Below, in pieces: positions 49,899-57,878 of a DNA stretch of 64,000 bases (position 1 is its first letter; the number at the start of each line of letters is the position of its first letter). The DNA is from Chloroflexota bacterium (GTDB taxonomy: Bacteria > Chloroflexota > Chloroflexia > Thermomicrobiales > UBA6265), in NCBI GenBank assembly GCA_023423795.1, contig JAFAEX010000158.1:1-64000 (forward strand), in the 5' to 3' direction. A model generated the notes under the pieces. That model was given only the letters and a program-made list of their open reading frames with translations, had not been told where the DNA came from and ran no database searches. The position numbers were made by a program, and so were the translations under genes.

Positions 49899-50642
49899 GT
49901 GCTGCTTGCCGGCAGGTCGGCGCTGGTAACGGGAGGAACCCACGGCATCGGGGCCGCAATCGTCGAACGGTTCCGGCGGGAAGGCGCGCGGGTGGCGACC
50001 GTGGCCCGTGAATCACCGGATTCGCTCGCGCCCGGCGTGGCGTTCGAGCGGTTCGACCTCGCGGATCACGCCGCAATCCCGGCGCTGGTCGAGCGGGTCG
50101 AGGCCGCGGTCGGGCCGCTGGACGTGCTGGTCAACAACGCCGGCATCTGGATCGAGACACCCTCGATCGGGCTGGACCCGGCCGATTGGGCGCGGGTGAT
50201 TGCGGTGAACCTGACCGCTCCGGTCCTGCTGGCGACCGCGGCGGCGCAGGGGATGGCGGCGCGCGGCTACGGCCGGATCGTCAACGTCACCTCCATCCAC
50301 GGCCGGTTTGCGGTCGAGAACGCGCTCGCCTACGCCTCGGCCAAGGGTGGCCTGGAGCAGGCGACGCGCAACCTCGCCGTCGATCTTGCGCCGCGCGGCA
50401 TCCTCGTGAACGCGGTTGCGCCAGGATTCATCTCGACCCGCCTCAGCGTGGTCGATGGAGTCCACGAGCGCGACGCCGACTGGTTCAGGACGGTCTACGT
50501 CGGAAACGGCAAGATCCCGTTGCGCCGCCATGCGGAACCGGCCGAGGTGGCCGGGCATGTGGCGTGGCTGGCGAGCGGCGAGAATGGCTACGTCACCGGG
50601 CAGGTGCTCGGGGTGGACGGCGGGCTGAGCGTCACGTTCTGA
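49899..50642 (+). CDS. Short-chain dehydrogenase/reductase
   Basis: 247 aa, classical SDR. The NAD(P)-binding motif TGGTHGIG is at residues 12-19 and VNNAGIW near 78. The catalytic Ser lies in NVTSIHGRF, with Tyr and Lys in YASAKGG. NAVAPGFISTRLS and the ending GQVLGVDGGLSVTF are also typical. GTG at 49899 is preceded by GGGGAGGAAAGC. In this setting it probably oxidises a sugar or sugar acid before the dehydratase-like enzyme encoded 31 bases downstream. Confidence 0.92.
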   Translation: MLLAGRSALVTGGTHGIGAAIVERFRREGARVATVARESPDSLAPGVAFERFDLADHAAIPALVERVEAAVGPLDVLVNNAGIWIETPSIGLDPADWARVIAVNLTAPVLLATAAAQGMAARGYGRIVNVTSIHGRFAVENALAYASAKGGLEQATRNLAVDLAPRGILVNAVAPGFISTRLSVVDGVHERDADWFRTVYVGNGKIPLRRHAEPAEVAGHVAWLASGENGYVTGQVLGVDGGLSVTF

Positions 50643-50673
50643 CGCGAGATTCACGCTAGGGGAGAACGACACG

Positions 50674-51852
50674 GTGCGAATCGAAGCGGTCGATTTCTAC
50701 TACCTTTCCATGCCCGAGGTGCTCGACATCGGCGACGGCAGCCAGGATCTCTGCCTCGTCCGCGTGCAGGCAGGCGGGCACGTCGGCTGGGGCGAGTGCG
50801 AAGCGGCGCCGCTGCCGTCGATCGCCGCGCTCGTTTGCCCGATGAGCCACTCCGCCTGCAAACCGGTGCAGGCGTCGGTCCTCGGCCAGGCGCTGGACGG
50901 GCCGGAGGACATCGCCCGGATCAACCGCCTCGTCCGCGAGAACTCGTTCGACCTGTTGCAGGCCGACCACACGCTCTCCGGGATCGACATGGCGCTGTGG
51001 GACCTGCTCGGCCGGGTTCGCGGCGAGCCGGCCTGGAAACTGCTCGGGCTGGAGCGGGCCGAGCCGCGCGTCCCCTACGCCTCGGTCCTATTCGGCGACG
51101 ACGCGCAAGAAACGATGGAGAAGGCGCGCGGCATCCGCGAGCAGGGATACAGGGCGGCCAAGTTCGGATGGGGGCCCTACGGCGCGGGCACGGTCGAGGC
51201 CGATGCCGACCAGGTGATGGCCGCTCGCGAAGGCCTTGGGCCTGACGGGTTCGTCCTCGTCGATGCCGGTACGATCTGGGGCGAAGACGTCGAGCGCGCC
51301 CGGCTGCGGCTGCCCGCGCTAAAGGAAGCCGGCGCGCTGTGGCTGGAGGAGCCGTTCCCCGGCGGCGCGGTCTGGGCCTACGCCGACCTCGCGCGCGATG
51401 CGGCGCCGGTGAAACTCGCCGGCGGGGAGGGCGCGCACAACGCGCTGCAGGCCCGCCAACTCATCGACGGGGGCGGCATCGGCTACGTCCAGATCGATGC
51501 CGGACGCATCGGCGGTTTGACCACCTCGAAGGAGGTGGCCGACTACGCCCACGCGCGCGGCGTCATCTACGTGAACCACACCTTCACCAGCCACCTCGCG
51601 CTGTCGGCCAGCCTCCAGCCGTGGGCGGACCACCCGGCGGGCGCGATCTGCGAATACCCGGTCGAACCGAAGGCGCTCGCGTGGGAGGCCACGAAGGGCC
51701 ACCTGCTGGTCGGGCATGACGGCATGGTGCGCATCCCCGACGGTCCCGGTCTGGGTCTCGATCCGGACCTCGATGCGCTGGCCCGGTACCTCGTCCCGGT
51801 CGAGATCCGCGTGGCGGGAAAGACGCTGTACAGCACGCCGACGCTCGCCTGA
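50674..51852 (+). CDS. Mandelate racemase/muconate-lactonizing (enolase superfamily) enzyme
   Basis: 392 aa. N-terminal capping domain, then a barrel. YRAAKFGWGPYG gives the lysine of the second strand. Metal ligands: DAGTIWGED (Asp), LEEPFPGG (Glu) and KLAGGEGAHN (Glu). QIDAGRIGG carries the acid of strand 6 and VNHTFTSHLALSAS the histidine of strand 7. Such enzymes abstract the alpha proton of carboxylates, mostly as sugar-acid dehydratases. With the SDR and importer next door a sugar-acid dehydratase is the best guess. GTG at 50674 follows GGGGAG. A palindrome follows at 51941. Confidence 0.88.
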   Translation: MRIEAVDFYYLSMPEVLDIGDGSQDLCLVRVQAGGHVGWGECEAAPLPSIAALVCPMSHSACKPVQASVLGQALDGPEDIARINRLVRENSFDLLQADHTLSGIDMALWDLLGRVRGEPAWKLLGLERAEPRVPYASVLFGDDAQETMEKARGIREQGYRAAKFGWGPYGAGTVEADADQVMAAREGLGPDGFVLVDAGTIWGEDVERARLRLPALKEAGALWLEEPFPGGAVWAYADLARDAAPVKLAGGEGAHNALQARQLIDGGGIGYVQIDAGRIGGLTTSKEVADYAHARGVIYVNHTFTSHLALSASLQPWADHPAGAICEYPVEPKALAWEATKGHLLVGHDGMVRIPDGPGLGLDPDLDALARYLVPVEIRVAGKTLYSTPTLA

Positions 51853-51940
51853 TCCCGTCTTCCGGGGATTGCGATCCGGGCGGCGACCGTTATCGGCAAA
51901 GGTCGGTTCGCCCGAATGCGTCCTCGGTGGCCGCGCCCGC

Positions 51941-52020
51941 CGTCATTCCGGGCCCGTCGCGGGATCGCGTCATCCTGCTTTGGGAGACGGACAAGATCCC
52001 GCGACGGGCCCGGAATGACG
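51941..52020. repeat. Palindromic intergenic repeat, family A variant, copy 5
   Basis: Perfect 26-base arms at 51941-51966 (CGTCATTCCGGGCCCGTCGC...) and 51995-52020 around a 28-base loop. The arms carry the same substitutions on both sides (ATTCCGGGCCC for ATCCCGAGCCT), so the pairing has been kept while the sequence changed. It lies between the enolase-superfamily gene and the metal transporter. Confidence 0.88.
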
Positions 52021-52231
52021 ACAGGTGTCGCGATGGTTAGGCAAGTACGAGTGCAGTCGGGCTGCGCCGCCTGGTGGCCGCCTTTCCTGGAACACCCGAA
52101 CACTCTTCGCGTCGTGTGCGACGCTCCCCGCGTCCCGAGGGCATGCCACCTGCCCTTGGGAGGAACCCATAGTCACCTGGCGTTGGAGCAGAGAACAGCG
52201 ATGGCCGCTCCAAAGGTCGGATTCCTTGCGC
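52021..52231. other. Gene-free stretch upstream of the metal transporter promoter
   Basis: Part of a 446-base gap. A 108-codon open frame (51916-52242) begins inside the palindrome and has no ribosome site, so it is not called. I see no known RNA structure here. Confidence 0.4.
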
Positions 52232-52260
52232 TTGAGGTTTAGTGTCGTCTAAACTATTTC
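52232..52260 (+). promoter_or_regulatory. Promoter and MntR-type operator of the metal transporter operon
   Basis: TTGAGG (52232-52237) and TATTTC (52255-52260) are 17 bases apart. The dyad GTTTAG-TGTCGT-CTAAAC occupies 52237-52254, that is, the whole spacer. Its TTTAG/CTAAA half-sites resemble DtxR-superfamily operators. A repressor bound here would block RNA polymerase. The operon ends with a DtxR/MntR-type gene, the natural candidate. Confidence 0.65.
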
Positions 52261-52298
52261 GGTCGTATCATGAAATTATCCTCGAGGGACCCTGATAG

Positions 52299-53252
52299 AT
52301 GCTCCGAATTCTTGAACCCACTGCCAGGCGGCGCGTGCTGATGGTCATGGCGGTGCTGCTCGTGCTGCCGCTGCTGGCGGCCTGCGGCGCAAACGGGCCG
52401 GCGGCGGAGCGCGACGGGCCGATGCGGATCGTCGCCACCACCGGGCAGGTGGCGGACCTCGCCCGGCAGGTTGGCGGTGAGTGGGTTTCGGTCGAGGCGC
52501 TGATGGGACCGGGGATTGACCCGCACCTCTACCGCGCTTCCGAAGGTGATGTCTCCAAACTCTCCGACGCCGACCTGATCCTCTACAACGGGCTCCGGCT
52601 CGAAGGGAAGATGGAGGACCTGCTCGAGCGCCTCTCCGAGCGCCGGCCGGTCGTGGCCGTCACCGACGGCATCGATCCCGACGTGCTGCGCGCCGACCCC
52701 GCCGCGCCCGAGCACCCGGACCCCCACGTCTGGTTCGACCCAACGCTCTGGACGCAGGCGACCGATCGCGTCGCCGAAGCGCTGGCGGAACTCGACCCCG
52801 ACCACGCGGACGTCTACCGCGCCAACGCCGAGCGCTACGCCGGCGAACTGGCGGCCCTCGACGCCGACGCGGCCGAGGCGTTGGCCGCCATCCCCGCCGA
52901 GCGCCGCGTGCTCGTCACCGCCCACGACGCCTTCGGGTACTTCGGCGACCGGTACGACGTCGAGGTCGTCGGGCTGCAGGGCATCTCGACCGAGAGCGAG
53001 GCCGGCATCGCCGACGTGTCGCGGATTGCCAACCTGATCGCCGATCGCGGCGTGCGCGCCATCTTCGTCGAGACCAGCGTTTCGCCGCGCACGGTCGAGG
53101 CGGTGCAGGCGGCCGTGCGCGACAGGGGCGGCGACGTCGCCATCGGCGGCTCGCTGTTCTCCGACGCCCTCGGCGAGCCGGGCACCGCGGAAGAAACCTA
53201 CGCCGGCATGTTCCGGCACAACGTCGCCACCATCGTGGAGGCCCTGCAATGA
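52299..53252 (+). CDS. Manganese/zinc ABC transporter substrate-binding lipoprotein
   Basis: 317 aa, cluster A-I metal binder. The lipoprotein signal ends at LLAACG, with the lipidated cysteine near residue 28. Metal ligands in the order His, His, Glu, Asp are visible in GIDPHLYRAS, HPDPHVWFDP, AIFVETSVS and GGSLFSDALG, the set used by PsaA/MntC-type manganese and some zinc proteins. The long His/Asp-rich loop of ZnuA is absent, which favours manganese. The ATG at 52299 follows GAGGGA at 12 bases. Its stop overlaps the ATPase gene as ATGA. Confidence 0.9.
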   Translation: MLRILEPTARRRVLMVMAVLLVLPLLAACGANGPAAERDGPMRIVATTGQVADLARQVGGEWVSVEALMGPGIDPHLYRASEGDVSKLSDADLILYNGLRLEGKMEDLLERLSERRPVVAVTDGIDPDVLRADPAAPEHPDPHVWFDPTLWTQATDRVAEALAELDPDHADVYRANAERYAGELAALDADAAEALAAIPAERRVLVTAHDAFGYFGDRYDVEVVGLQGISTESEAGIADVSRIANLIADRGVRAIFVETSVSPRTVEAVQAAVRDRGGDVAIGGSLFSDALGEPGTAEETYAGMFRHNVATIVEALQ

Positions 53253-54049
53253 GTTATTTGCGCTCAGTGCCGACCGCGCCCGCGTCGCCGGCAGGTCCCG
53301 CTTTGTCCGTCACAGGCTTGACCGTCGCCTACCACGAGCAGCCGGTGCTCCTCGACGTTTCCGTTTCGATTCCCGCCGGGCGGCTCACCGCCATCGTGGG
53401 ACCAAACGGCGCCGGCAAGAGCACGTTGATCAAGGCGGCGCTCGGACTGGTTCCCGCAATCTCGGGCACGACCCGCGTCTTTGGGCGGCCGCTGCGCAAC
53501 GAGCGGCTGCGGGTTGCGTACGTTCCCCAGCGGACCAGCGTCGATTGGGATTTCCCGACCGACGCGCTGGATGTCGTCACGATGGGACGCTACGGGCGTC
53601 TGGGCTGGTTGCGCCGCCCCGGGCCGGCGGACCGCGAGGCCGCGCTGGCCTGCCTCGCCGAAGTCGGCATGGCCGATCTCGCCCATCGCCAGATCAGCCA
53701 GTTGTCGGGCGGGCAGCAGCAGCGGGTGTTCCTCGCCCGCGCGCTCGCGCAGGGCGCGGATCTTTACCTGATGGACGAACCGTTCGCCGGCGTCGATGCC
53801 GCGACCGAGCGCGCCATCGTGGCACTGCTGCGCCGCCTTGGGGACGAGGGCAAAACGGTCGTCGCCGTCCACCACGACCTTTCCACCGTAGAGGAGTACT
53901 TCGACGAAGTCGTTCTCCTCAACCGGACCGTCATCGCCGCCGGGCCGGTCGCCCAGGCATTCAACGAGCAGAACTTGCGCCGCACCTACGGCGGCCGCAT
54001 CGCCTTCCTCGGCGGAACCGCCGCGCCCGCCGTGCTGGCGGCGGACTGA
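53249..54049 (+). CDS. Manganese/zinc ABC transporter ATP-binding protein
   Basis: 266 aa. Walker A is IVGPNGAGKSTLIKAAL (near residue 50), the signature is QLSGGQQQRVFLARAL, Walker B is LYLMDEPFAGVD, and the switch histidine lies in VVAVHHDLSTV. VAYVPQRTSVDWDFP is typical of the metal-import subfamily. It overlaps the binding-protein gene by four bases and is 13 bases before the first permease, so the operon is translationally coupled. Confidence 0.94.
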   Translation: MSYLRSVPTAPASPAGPALSVTGLTVAYHEQPVLLDVSVSIPAGRLTAIVGPNGAGKSTLIKAALGLVPAISGTTRVFGRPLRNERLRVAYVPQRTSVDWDFPTDALDVVTMGRYGRLGWLRRPGPADREAALACLAEVGMADLAHRQISQLSGGQQQRVFLARALAQGADLYLMDEPFAGVDAATERAIVALLRRLGDEGKTVVAVHHDLSTVEEYFDEVVLLNRTVIAAGPVAQAFNEQNLRRTYGGRIAFLGGTAAPAVLAAD

Positions 54050-54062
54050 ACGGGAAGGCGAG

Positions 54063-54947
54063 ATGCTCGACTTCGGATATACCCTCCGCACCGTCCTGCT
54101 AGGCGCCGCGATCCTGGGGGCGGTTGGCGGCGTCCTCGGCTCCTTCGCGACGCTGCGGCGGCAATCGCTGGTCGGCGATGCACTGGCCCACGCGGCGTTG
54201 CCGGGCGTTTGCCTCGCGTTCCTTGCGACCGGCCTGCGCGAGCCGCTGCCGATCCTGTCCGGTGCGATCCTCTCCGGACTTGCCGGCGCGCTCGCGCTGC
54301 TCGTCATCGTGCGCGGCAGCCGGATCAAGGAGGACGCCGCGCTGGGCATCGTCCTGTCCGTGTCGTTCGGGTTCGGCACCCTGCTGCTGACCCGCATCCA
54401 GCACCAGGGCAACGCCGCCCAGAGCGGATTGGACCGATTCCTGTTCGGGCAGGCGGCAACCTTGCTCGAACGCGACGTCGTGACGATGGCGGTCCTCGCC
54501 GCCGTCGTGCTGACGGCCGTCTGGGCCTTCTTCAAGGAACTGAAACTGCTCGCCTTCGATCCCGGCTTCGCCGCGGCCGCCGGGTTCCCCGTCACCGCGC
54601 TCTCGGTCGGATTGACCGTGCTCCTGGTGGCCGCCGTCGCCATCGGTTTGCAAGCGGTCGGCGTGATCCTGATGGTGGCCCTGCTGATCGCTCCAGCGGT
54701 CGCCGCCCGGCAGTGGACCCATTCGCTCGGTGCGATGACGTTGCTCGCCGCCGCCATCGGGGCGACCTCCGGCGTCGTCGGGACACTGCTGAGCGCCGGT
54801 GCTACCGACGTTCCCACCGGTCCGGCGATCGTGCTTGTCGCCACGGCGTTCGCCGTCGCCTCGGTGCTGTTCGCGCCGGAGCGGGGCGTGATTTGGCGTA
54901 TGCGCCGCCAGCGTACGCTGGCGGCGCAGGGGAGCGGGCAGGCATGA
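54063..54947 (+). CDS. Manganese/zinc ABC transporter permease 1
   Basis: 294 aa, ABC-3 family with eight or nine hydrophobic helices. LRRQSLVGDALAHAALPGVC is the family signature near the N terminus, and KELKLLAFDPGFAAAAGFPV the cytoplasmic coupling segment. AVGVILMVALLIAPAVAARQ is a conserved late helix. The stop overlaps the second permease start as ATGA. The C-terminal 25 residues are basic. Confidence 0.92.
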   Translation: MLDFGYTLRTVLLGAAILGAVGGVLGSFATLRRQSLVGDALAHAALPGVCLAFLATGLREPLPILSGAILSGLAGALALLVIVRGSRIKEDAALGIVLSVSFGFGTLLLTRIQHQGNAAQSGLDRFLFGQAATLLERDVVTMAVLAAVVLTAVWAFFKELKLLAFDPGFAAAAGFPVTALSVGLTVLLVAAVAIGLQAVGVILMVALLIAPAVAARQWTHSLGAMTLLAAAIGATSGVVGTLLSAGATDVPTGPAIVLVATAFAVASVLFAPERGVIWRMRRQRTLAAQGSGQA

Positions 54948-55849
54948 GCGCCGCTACCGTGATCGTGCTGACCGCCATGCTGGTCGGCGTGGCCTGCGCC
55001 ATCCCCGGCTGCTTCCTCGTCCTGCGGCGCACGGCGATGATGGGGGACGCCATCTCCCACGCCGTGCTGCTCGGCATCGTCGCCGCGTTCGCGCTCACCG
55101 GTGGGCAGGCACAGATCCCGGTCCTCGTCGGGGCGACGGCGGTGGGCGTGCTGACCGTGGCCCTCGTCGAACTCGTGCGCCGCAGCGGGTTGGTCGCCGA
55201 CGACGCGGCCATCGGGCTAGTCTTCCCGGCGCTGTTCGCCGTCGCCGTGGTTGCGATCGCCCGGTTTCCGTCGGTGGTTCACCTCGACGTCGATCACGTG
55301 CTGTACGGTGAGATCGCCTACGCCCCGCTCGACCGGCTCGTCCTCTTCGGGACCGATCTGGGGTACCGTTCCCTCTGGGTGCTGGGCGCCCTGGCGATCG
55401 TCAACGTCGCGTTCGCCGTGCTGTTCTTCAAGGAGCTGAAGCTGGCCACGTTCGACGAAGGACTGGCGGCCACGCTCGGGTTCTCGCCCCGGGTGATCCA
55501 CTACGGGCTGATGACCGTCGTCGCCGCCACCGCGGTCATCGCGTTCGACAGCGTGGGCTCGATCCTCGTGGTCGGCATGCTGATCGTGCCGGCGGCGACC
55601 GCCTGGCTGCTGACCGACCGCCTCGGCGCGATGCTCGTGCTGGCGGTCGGCGCCGCCGCGCTCGCCGGGATCGGCGGATACTGGTTGGCGCGGCTGCTCG
55701 ACGGTTCGATCTCGGGGTCGATGGCGACCGTTGGCGGCATCCTGTTCGCGCTCGCCTTTGCCGCCGCGCCGAAGCACGGCGCGATCGCCGGGTGGCGCCG
55801 CCGCCGCGCCCTGCAACGGTCGCTGGCCGCCCAGGCGGAGGCGGCGTGA
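54944..55849 (+). CDS. Manganese/zinc ABC transporter permease 2
   Basis: 301 aa, a second ABC-3 permease. LRRTAMMGDAISHAVLLGIV and FFKELKLATFDEGLAATLGF repeat the signature and coupling segments of permease 1, and SVGSILVVGMLIVPAATAWL the late helix. Two different permeases, as in MntCD/TroCD-like systems, would form a heterodimeric channel. The stop overlaps the regulator start as TGATG. Confidence 0.92.
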   Translation: MSAATVIVLTAMLVGVACAIPGCFLVLRRTAMMGDAISHAVLLGIVAAFALTGGQAQIPVLVGATAVGVLTVALVELVRRSGLVADDAAIGLVFPALFAVAVVAIARFPSVVHLDVDHVLYGEIAYAPLDRLVLFGTDLGYRSLWVLGALAIVNVAFAVLFFKELKLATFDEGLAATLGFSPRVIHYGLMTVVAATAVIAFDSVGSILVVGMLIVPAATAWLLTDRLGAMLVLAVGAAALAGIGGYWLARLLDGSISGSMATVGGILFALAFAAAPKHGAIAGWRRRRALQRSLAAQAEAA

Positions 55850-56622
55850 TGGAGATCGAACACAAGCGGCAGCCGCGCAAACTCAGCCATGCCCCGGAGC
55901 GCCGGCAGGATTCCTCGGGCGAGGCCGATCACCGGATCACCCACGCGATGGAGGACTACCTCAAGGCGGTCTACAAGCTGGAAACGGACGAGACCGCGGC
56001 CTCCACCCAGAAGCTGGCCGAGGAACTCGGCATTTCCGGTCCGTCGGTGACGAGCATGGCCAAGCGGCTCCACGAGTTGGGCCTGGTTGCCCACGAGCCG
56101 TACCAGGGGGTGCGCCTGACCGACCGTGGCCGGGTGGTCGCGCTCGAAGTCGTCCGCCACCACCGGCTGCTGGAGCTGTACCTCACCGAGACGCTCGGGT
56201 TCGGCTGGGACGAGGTCCACGAGGAAGCGGAGCGGCTGGAGCACCACCTTTCGGAAGCACTCGAAGCCCGCATCGACCAGATCCTCGGCTACCCGACGCA
56301 CGACCCGCATGGCGACCCGATTCCCACGGTAGAAGGGGATATCGCCAGAATCGCCCCGACCCGGCTCGACGAACTCGCGGCCGGCAGTTGCGGCACGGTT
56401 ACCCGCGTCGATGACCGCGACCCGGCCAAGTTGCGGTTCCTCGGCGAATTGGGCATCCGCCCCGGCAGCGCCGTGCGCGTCCTCGAACGCTTCCCGTTCG
56501 ACGGCCCGCTGCGCGTGGCGATCGGCGACGACGAGCACCTGCTCGGGCCGAGCGTGGCGGCGGCGGTCAACGTCGAGCTGGCCGGCGATCCGCCCTCGAG
56601 CTCGCCGGAGCGTCCTGTCTGA
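55849..56622 (+). CDS. mntR: MntR-type metal-dependent regulator (DtxR superfamily)
   Basis: 257 aa with three parts. A winged helix (about 30-95: ITHAMEDYLKAVYKLE, AEELGISGPSVTSMAKRL) is followed by a dimerisation and metal domain (HRLLELYLTETLGF, EEAERLEHHLSEAL) and an SH3-like FeoA domain (LGIRPGSAVRVLERFPF). Ligand positions fit manganese sensing: Asp in MEDY at the place of the DtxR Met-10, and Glu-x-x-Glu-His in EAERLEHH where DtxR has Cys-x-x-Glu-His. Manganese-bound protein would repress the operon through the dyad at 52237-52254. The ATG overlaps the permease stop. A nested palindrome follows. Confidence 0.88.
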   Translation: MEIEHKRQPRKLSHAPERRQDSSGEADHRITHAMEDYLKAVYKLETDETAASTQKLAEELGISGPSVTSMAKRLHELGLVAHEPYQGVRLTDRGRVVALEVVRHHRLLELYLTETLGFGWDEVHEEAERLEHHLSEALEARIDQILGYPTHDPHGDPIPTVEGDIARIAPTRLDELAAGSCGTVTRVDDRDPAKLRFLGELGIRPGSAVRVLERFPFDGPLRVAIGDDEHLLGPSVAAAVNVELAGDPPSSSPERPV

Positions 56623-56634
56623 GCGTTCTCGCGA

Positions 56635-56706
56635 GGATCATGGCGGCTGCCCAACTACCCCGGTTGGGCGGTGATGGCCGGTGTGTTTGAGCAGCCGCCA
56701 TGATCC
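56635..56706. terminator. Nested palindrome between mntR and tsaD
   Basis: Outer perfect 16-base arms (56635-56650, 56691-56706: GGATCATGGCGGCTGC) enclose an inner seven-base hairpin (GCCCAAC 56649-56655 with GTTGGGC 56663-56669). It lies between convergent genes and could fold in both transcripts. The outer and inner stems share two bases, so they are alternatives at the junction. Confidence 0.65.
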
Positions 56707-56752
56707 ACGGACCACGGGAACGAAGCGGCCCCGGGGTGGGGTGTGGACGACG

Positions 56753-57853
56753 TTACCCGAGTTCCAGACGTGGGTGGACGTCGGTTTCCCAACCGGTCTG
56801 GCCGCCTCGGCGCATCGCGAAGTACGCCGCGCCGGCGATCATCGCGGCGTTGTCGGTGCAGTAGGCAAGTGGCGGGCACCGAAATGCTACGTCGGCGCCG
56901 AGGTCGCGCGCCACGGCCGATTCCAGTTCGCTTCGTAAGCGGCGGTTGGCCGCCACCCCGCCAGCGAGCATGACGGTCCGCGCGTCATGTTCGCGGGCCG
57001 CGCGCAAGGTCTTCGCAACCAGCGGTTCGACGATCGCCTGCTCGAAACCGGCCGCCAGGTCGGCCACCGGCAAGTCGTCGCGGAAGCGGGGAGGGGTGTG
57101 CTCACGGAACGGGCCGGCCGGACCCCCACCGGGAGCGGCAGCGGGTTCCCCATCCGGCAGCCGGTAGGGGGAAGCCAGCCGCAGCAGGGCCGTCTTGAGT
57201 CCGGAGAACGAAAAGTCCCACGAGTCGCCGAGCCAGGCGCGCGGGAGGTCGAAGCGGTCCGGATTGCCGCCCGCCGCCGCGCGCTGGATCGCCGGTCCGC
57301 CCGGGTAGCCGAGGCCGAGCAACCGTGCGCCCTTGTCGAACGCTTCGCCGGCGGCATCGTCCAGCGTCCGCCCGAGGTGCTCGTAGCGGCCGTGGCCGGT
57401 CATCAGGATCAGTTCGGTGTGGCCGCCGGACGCCAGCAGGCATACCAGCGGAAACGCCGGGGCGGGCGGCGGCGGTTCTCCGGGCAACCCGAGCCAGTTG
57501 GCGTACACGTGGGCTTCGAGGTGGTTGACGGCGACCAGCGGCCGGTCCCAGGCGTAGGCCAGCGCCTTGGCGACGTTCACCCCGACGAGCAGCGACCCGG
57601 CAAGGCCCGGGCCGTGGGTGACGGCGACGGCGTCCACGTCCTCCCGGTCTACCCCTGCCTCCGCAAGCGCCGTCCGCACCACCGGGATGATCGCGGTGAC
57701 GTGGCCCCGCGCGGCCAGTTCCGGCACCACGCCGCCGAACGCCTGGTGATCGGCGATCTGCGACGCGACGACGTTGGAGCGCACGCGCGCACCGCCGACG
57801 ACTACCGCCGCCGCGGTTTCGTCGCACGACGTCTCGATCCCGAGGATCAGCAT
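56753..57853 (-). CDS. tsaD: tRNA N6-adenosine threonylcarbamoyltransferase
   Basis: 366 aa. The catalytic subunit of t6A synthesis, transferring threonylcarbamoyl to A37 of ANN-decoding tRNAs. ILGIETSCDETAAAVV opens the ASKHA fold. GVVPELAARGHVTAIIPVV and NHLEAHVYANWL contain metal-binding histidines, and LASGGHTELILM, GEAFDKGARLLGLGYPGGP and VMLAGGVAANRRLR are further signatures. A Pro/Gly-rich insertion (LPDGEPAAAPGGGPAGP, near 250) sits before the conserved AAGFEQAIV helix. The ATG at 57853 places the motif at residue 4. Last gene of the t6A cluster. Confidence 0.95.
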   Translation of the reverse strand: MLILGIETSCDETAAAVVVGGARVRSNVVASQIADHQAFGGVVPELAARGHVTAIIPVVRTALAEAGVDREDVDAVAVTHGPGLAGSLLVGVNVAKALAYAWDRPLVAVNHLEAHVYANWLGLPGEPPPPAPAFPLVCLLASGGHTELILMTGHGRYEHLGRTLDDAAGEAFDKGARLLGLGYPGGPAIQRAAAGGNPDRFDLPRAWLGDSWDFSFSGLKTALLRLASPYRLPDGEPAAAPGGGPAGPFREHTPPRFRDDLPVADLAAGFEQAIVEPLVAKTLRAAREHDARTVMLAGGVAANRRLRSELESAVARDLGADVAFRCPPLAYCTDNAAMIAGAAYFAMRRGGQTGWETDVHPRLELG

Positions 57854-57878
57854 CGCCGCGCCCCTTCGGCCGCCCGGA

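Noticed and set aside
48748..50076. Extension of the MalF-type permease frame
   Set aside because: It is antisense to the epimerase-like gene, and GTG 48747 has GGAGGAG upstream.
51916..52242. 108-codon frame on the plus strand
   Set aside because: It starts within a palindromic repeat, has no ribosome site and ends inside the metal-operon promoter.
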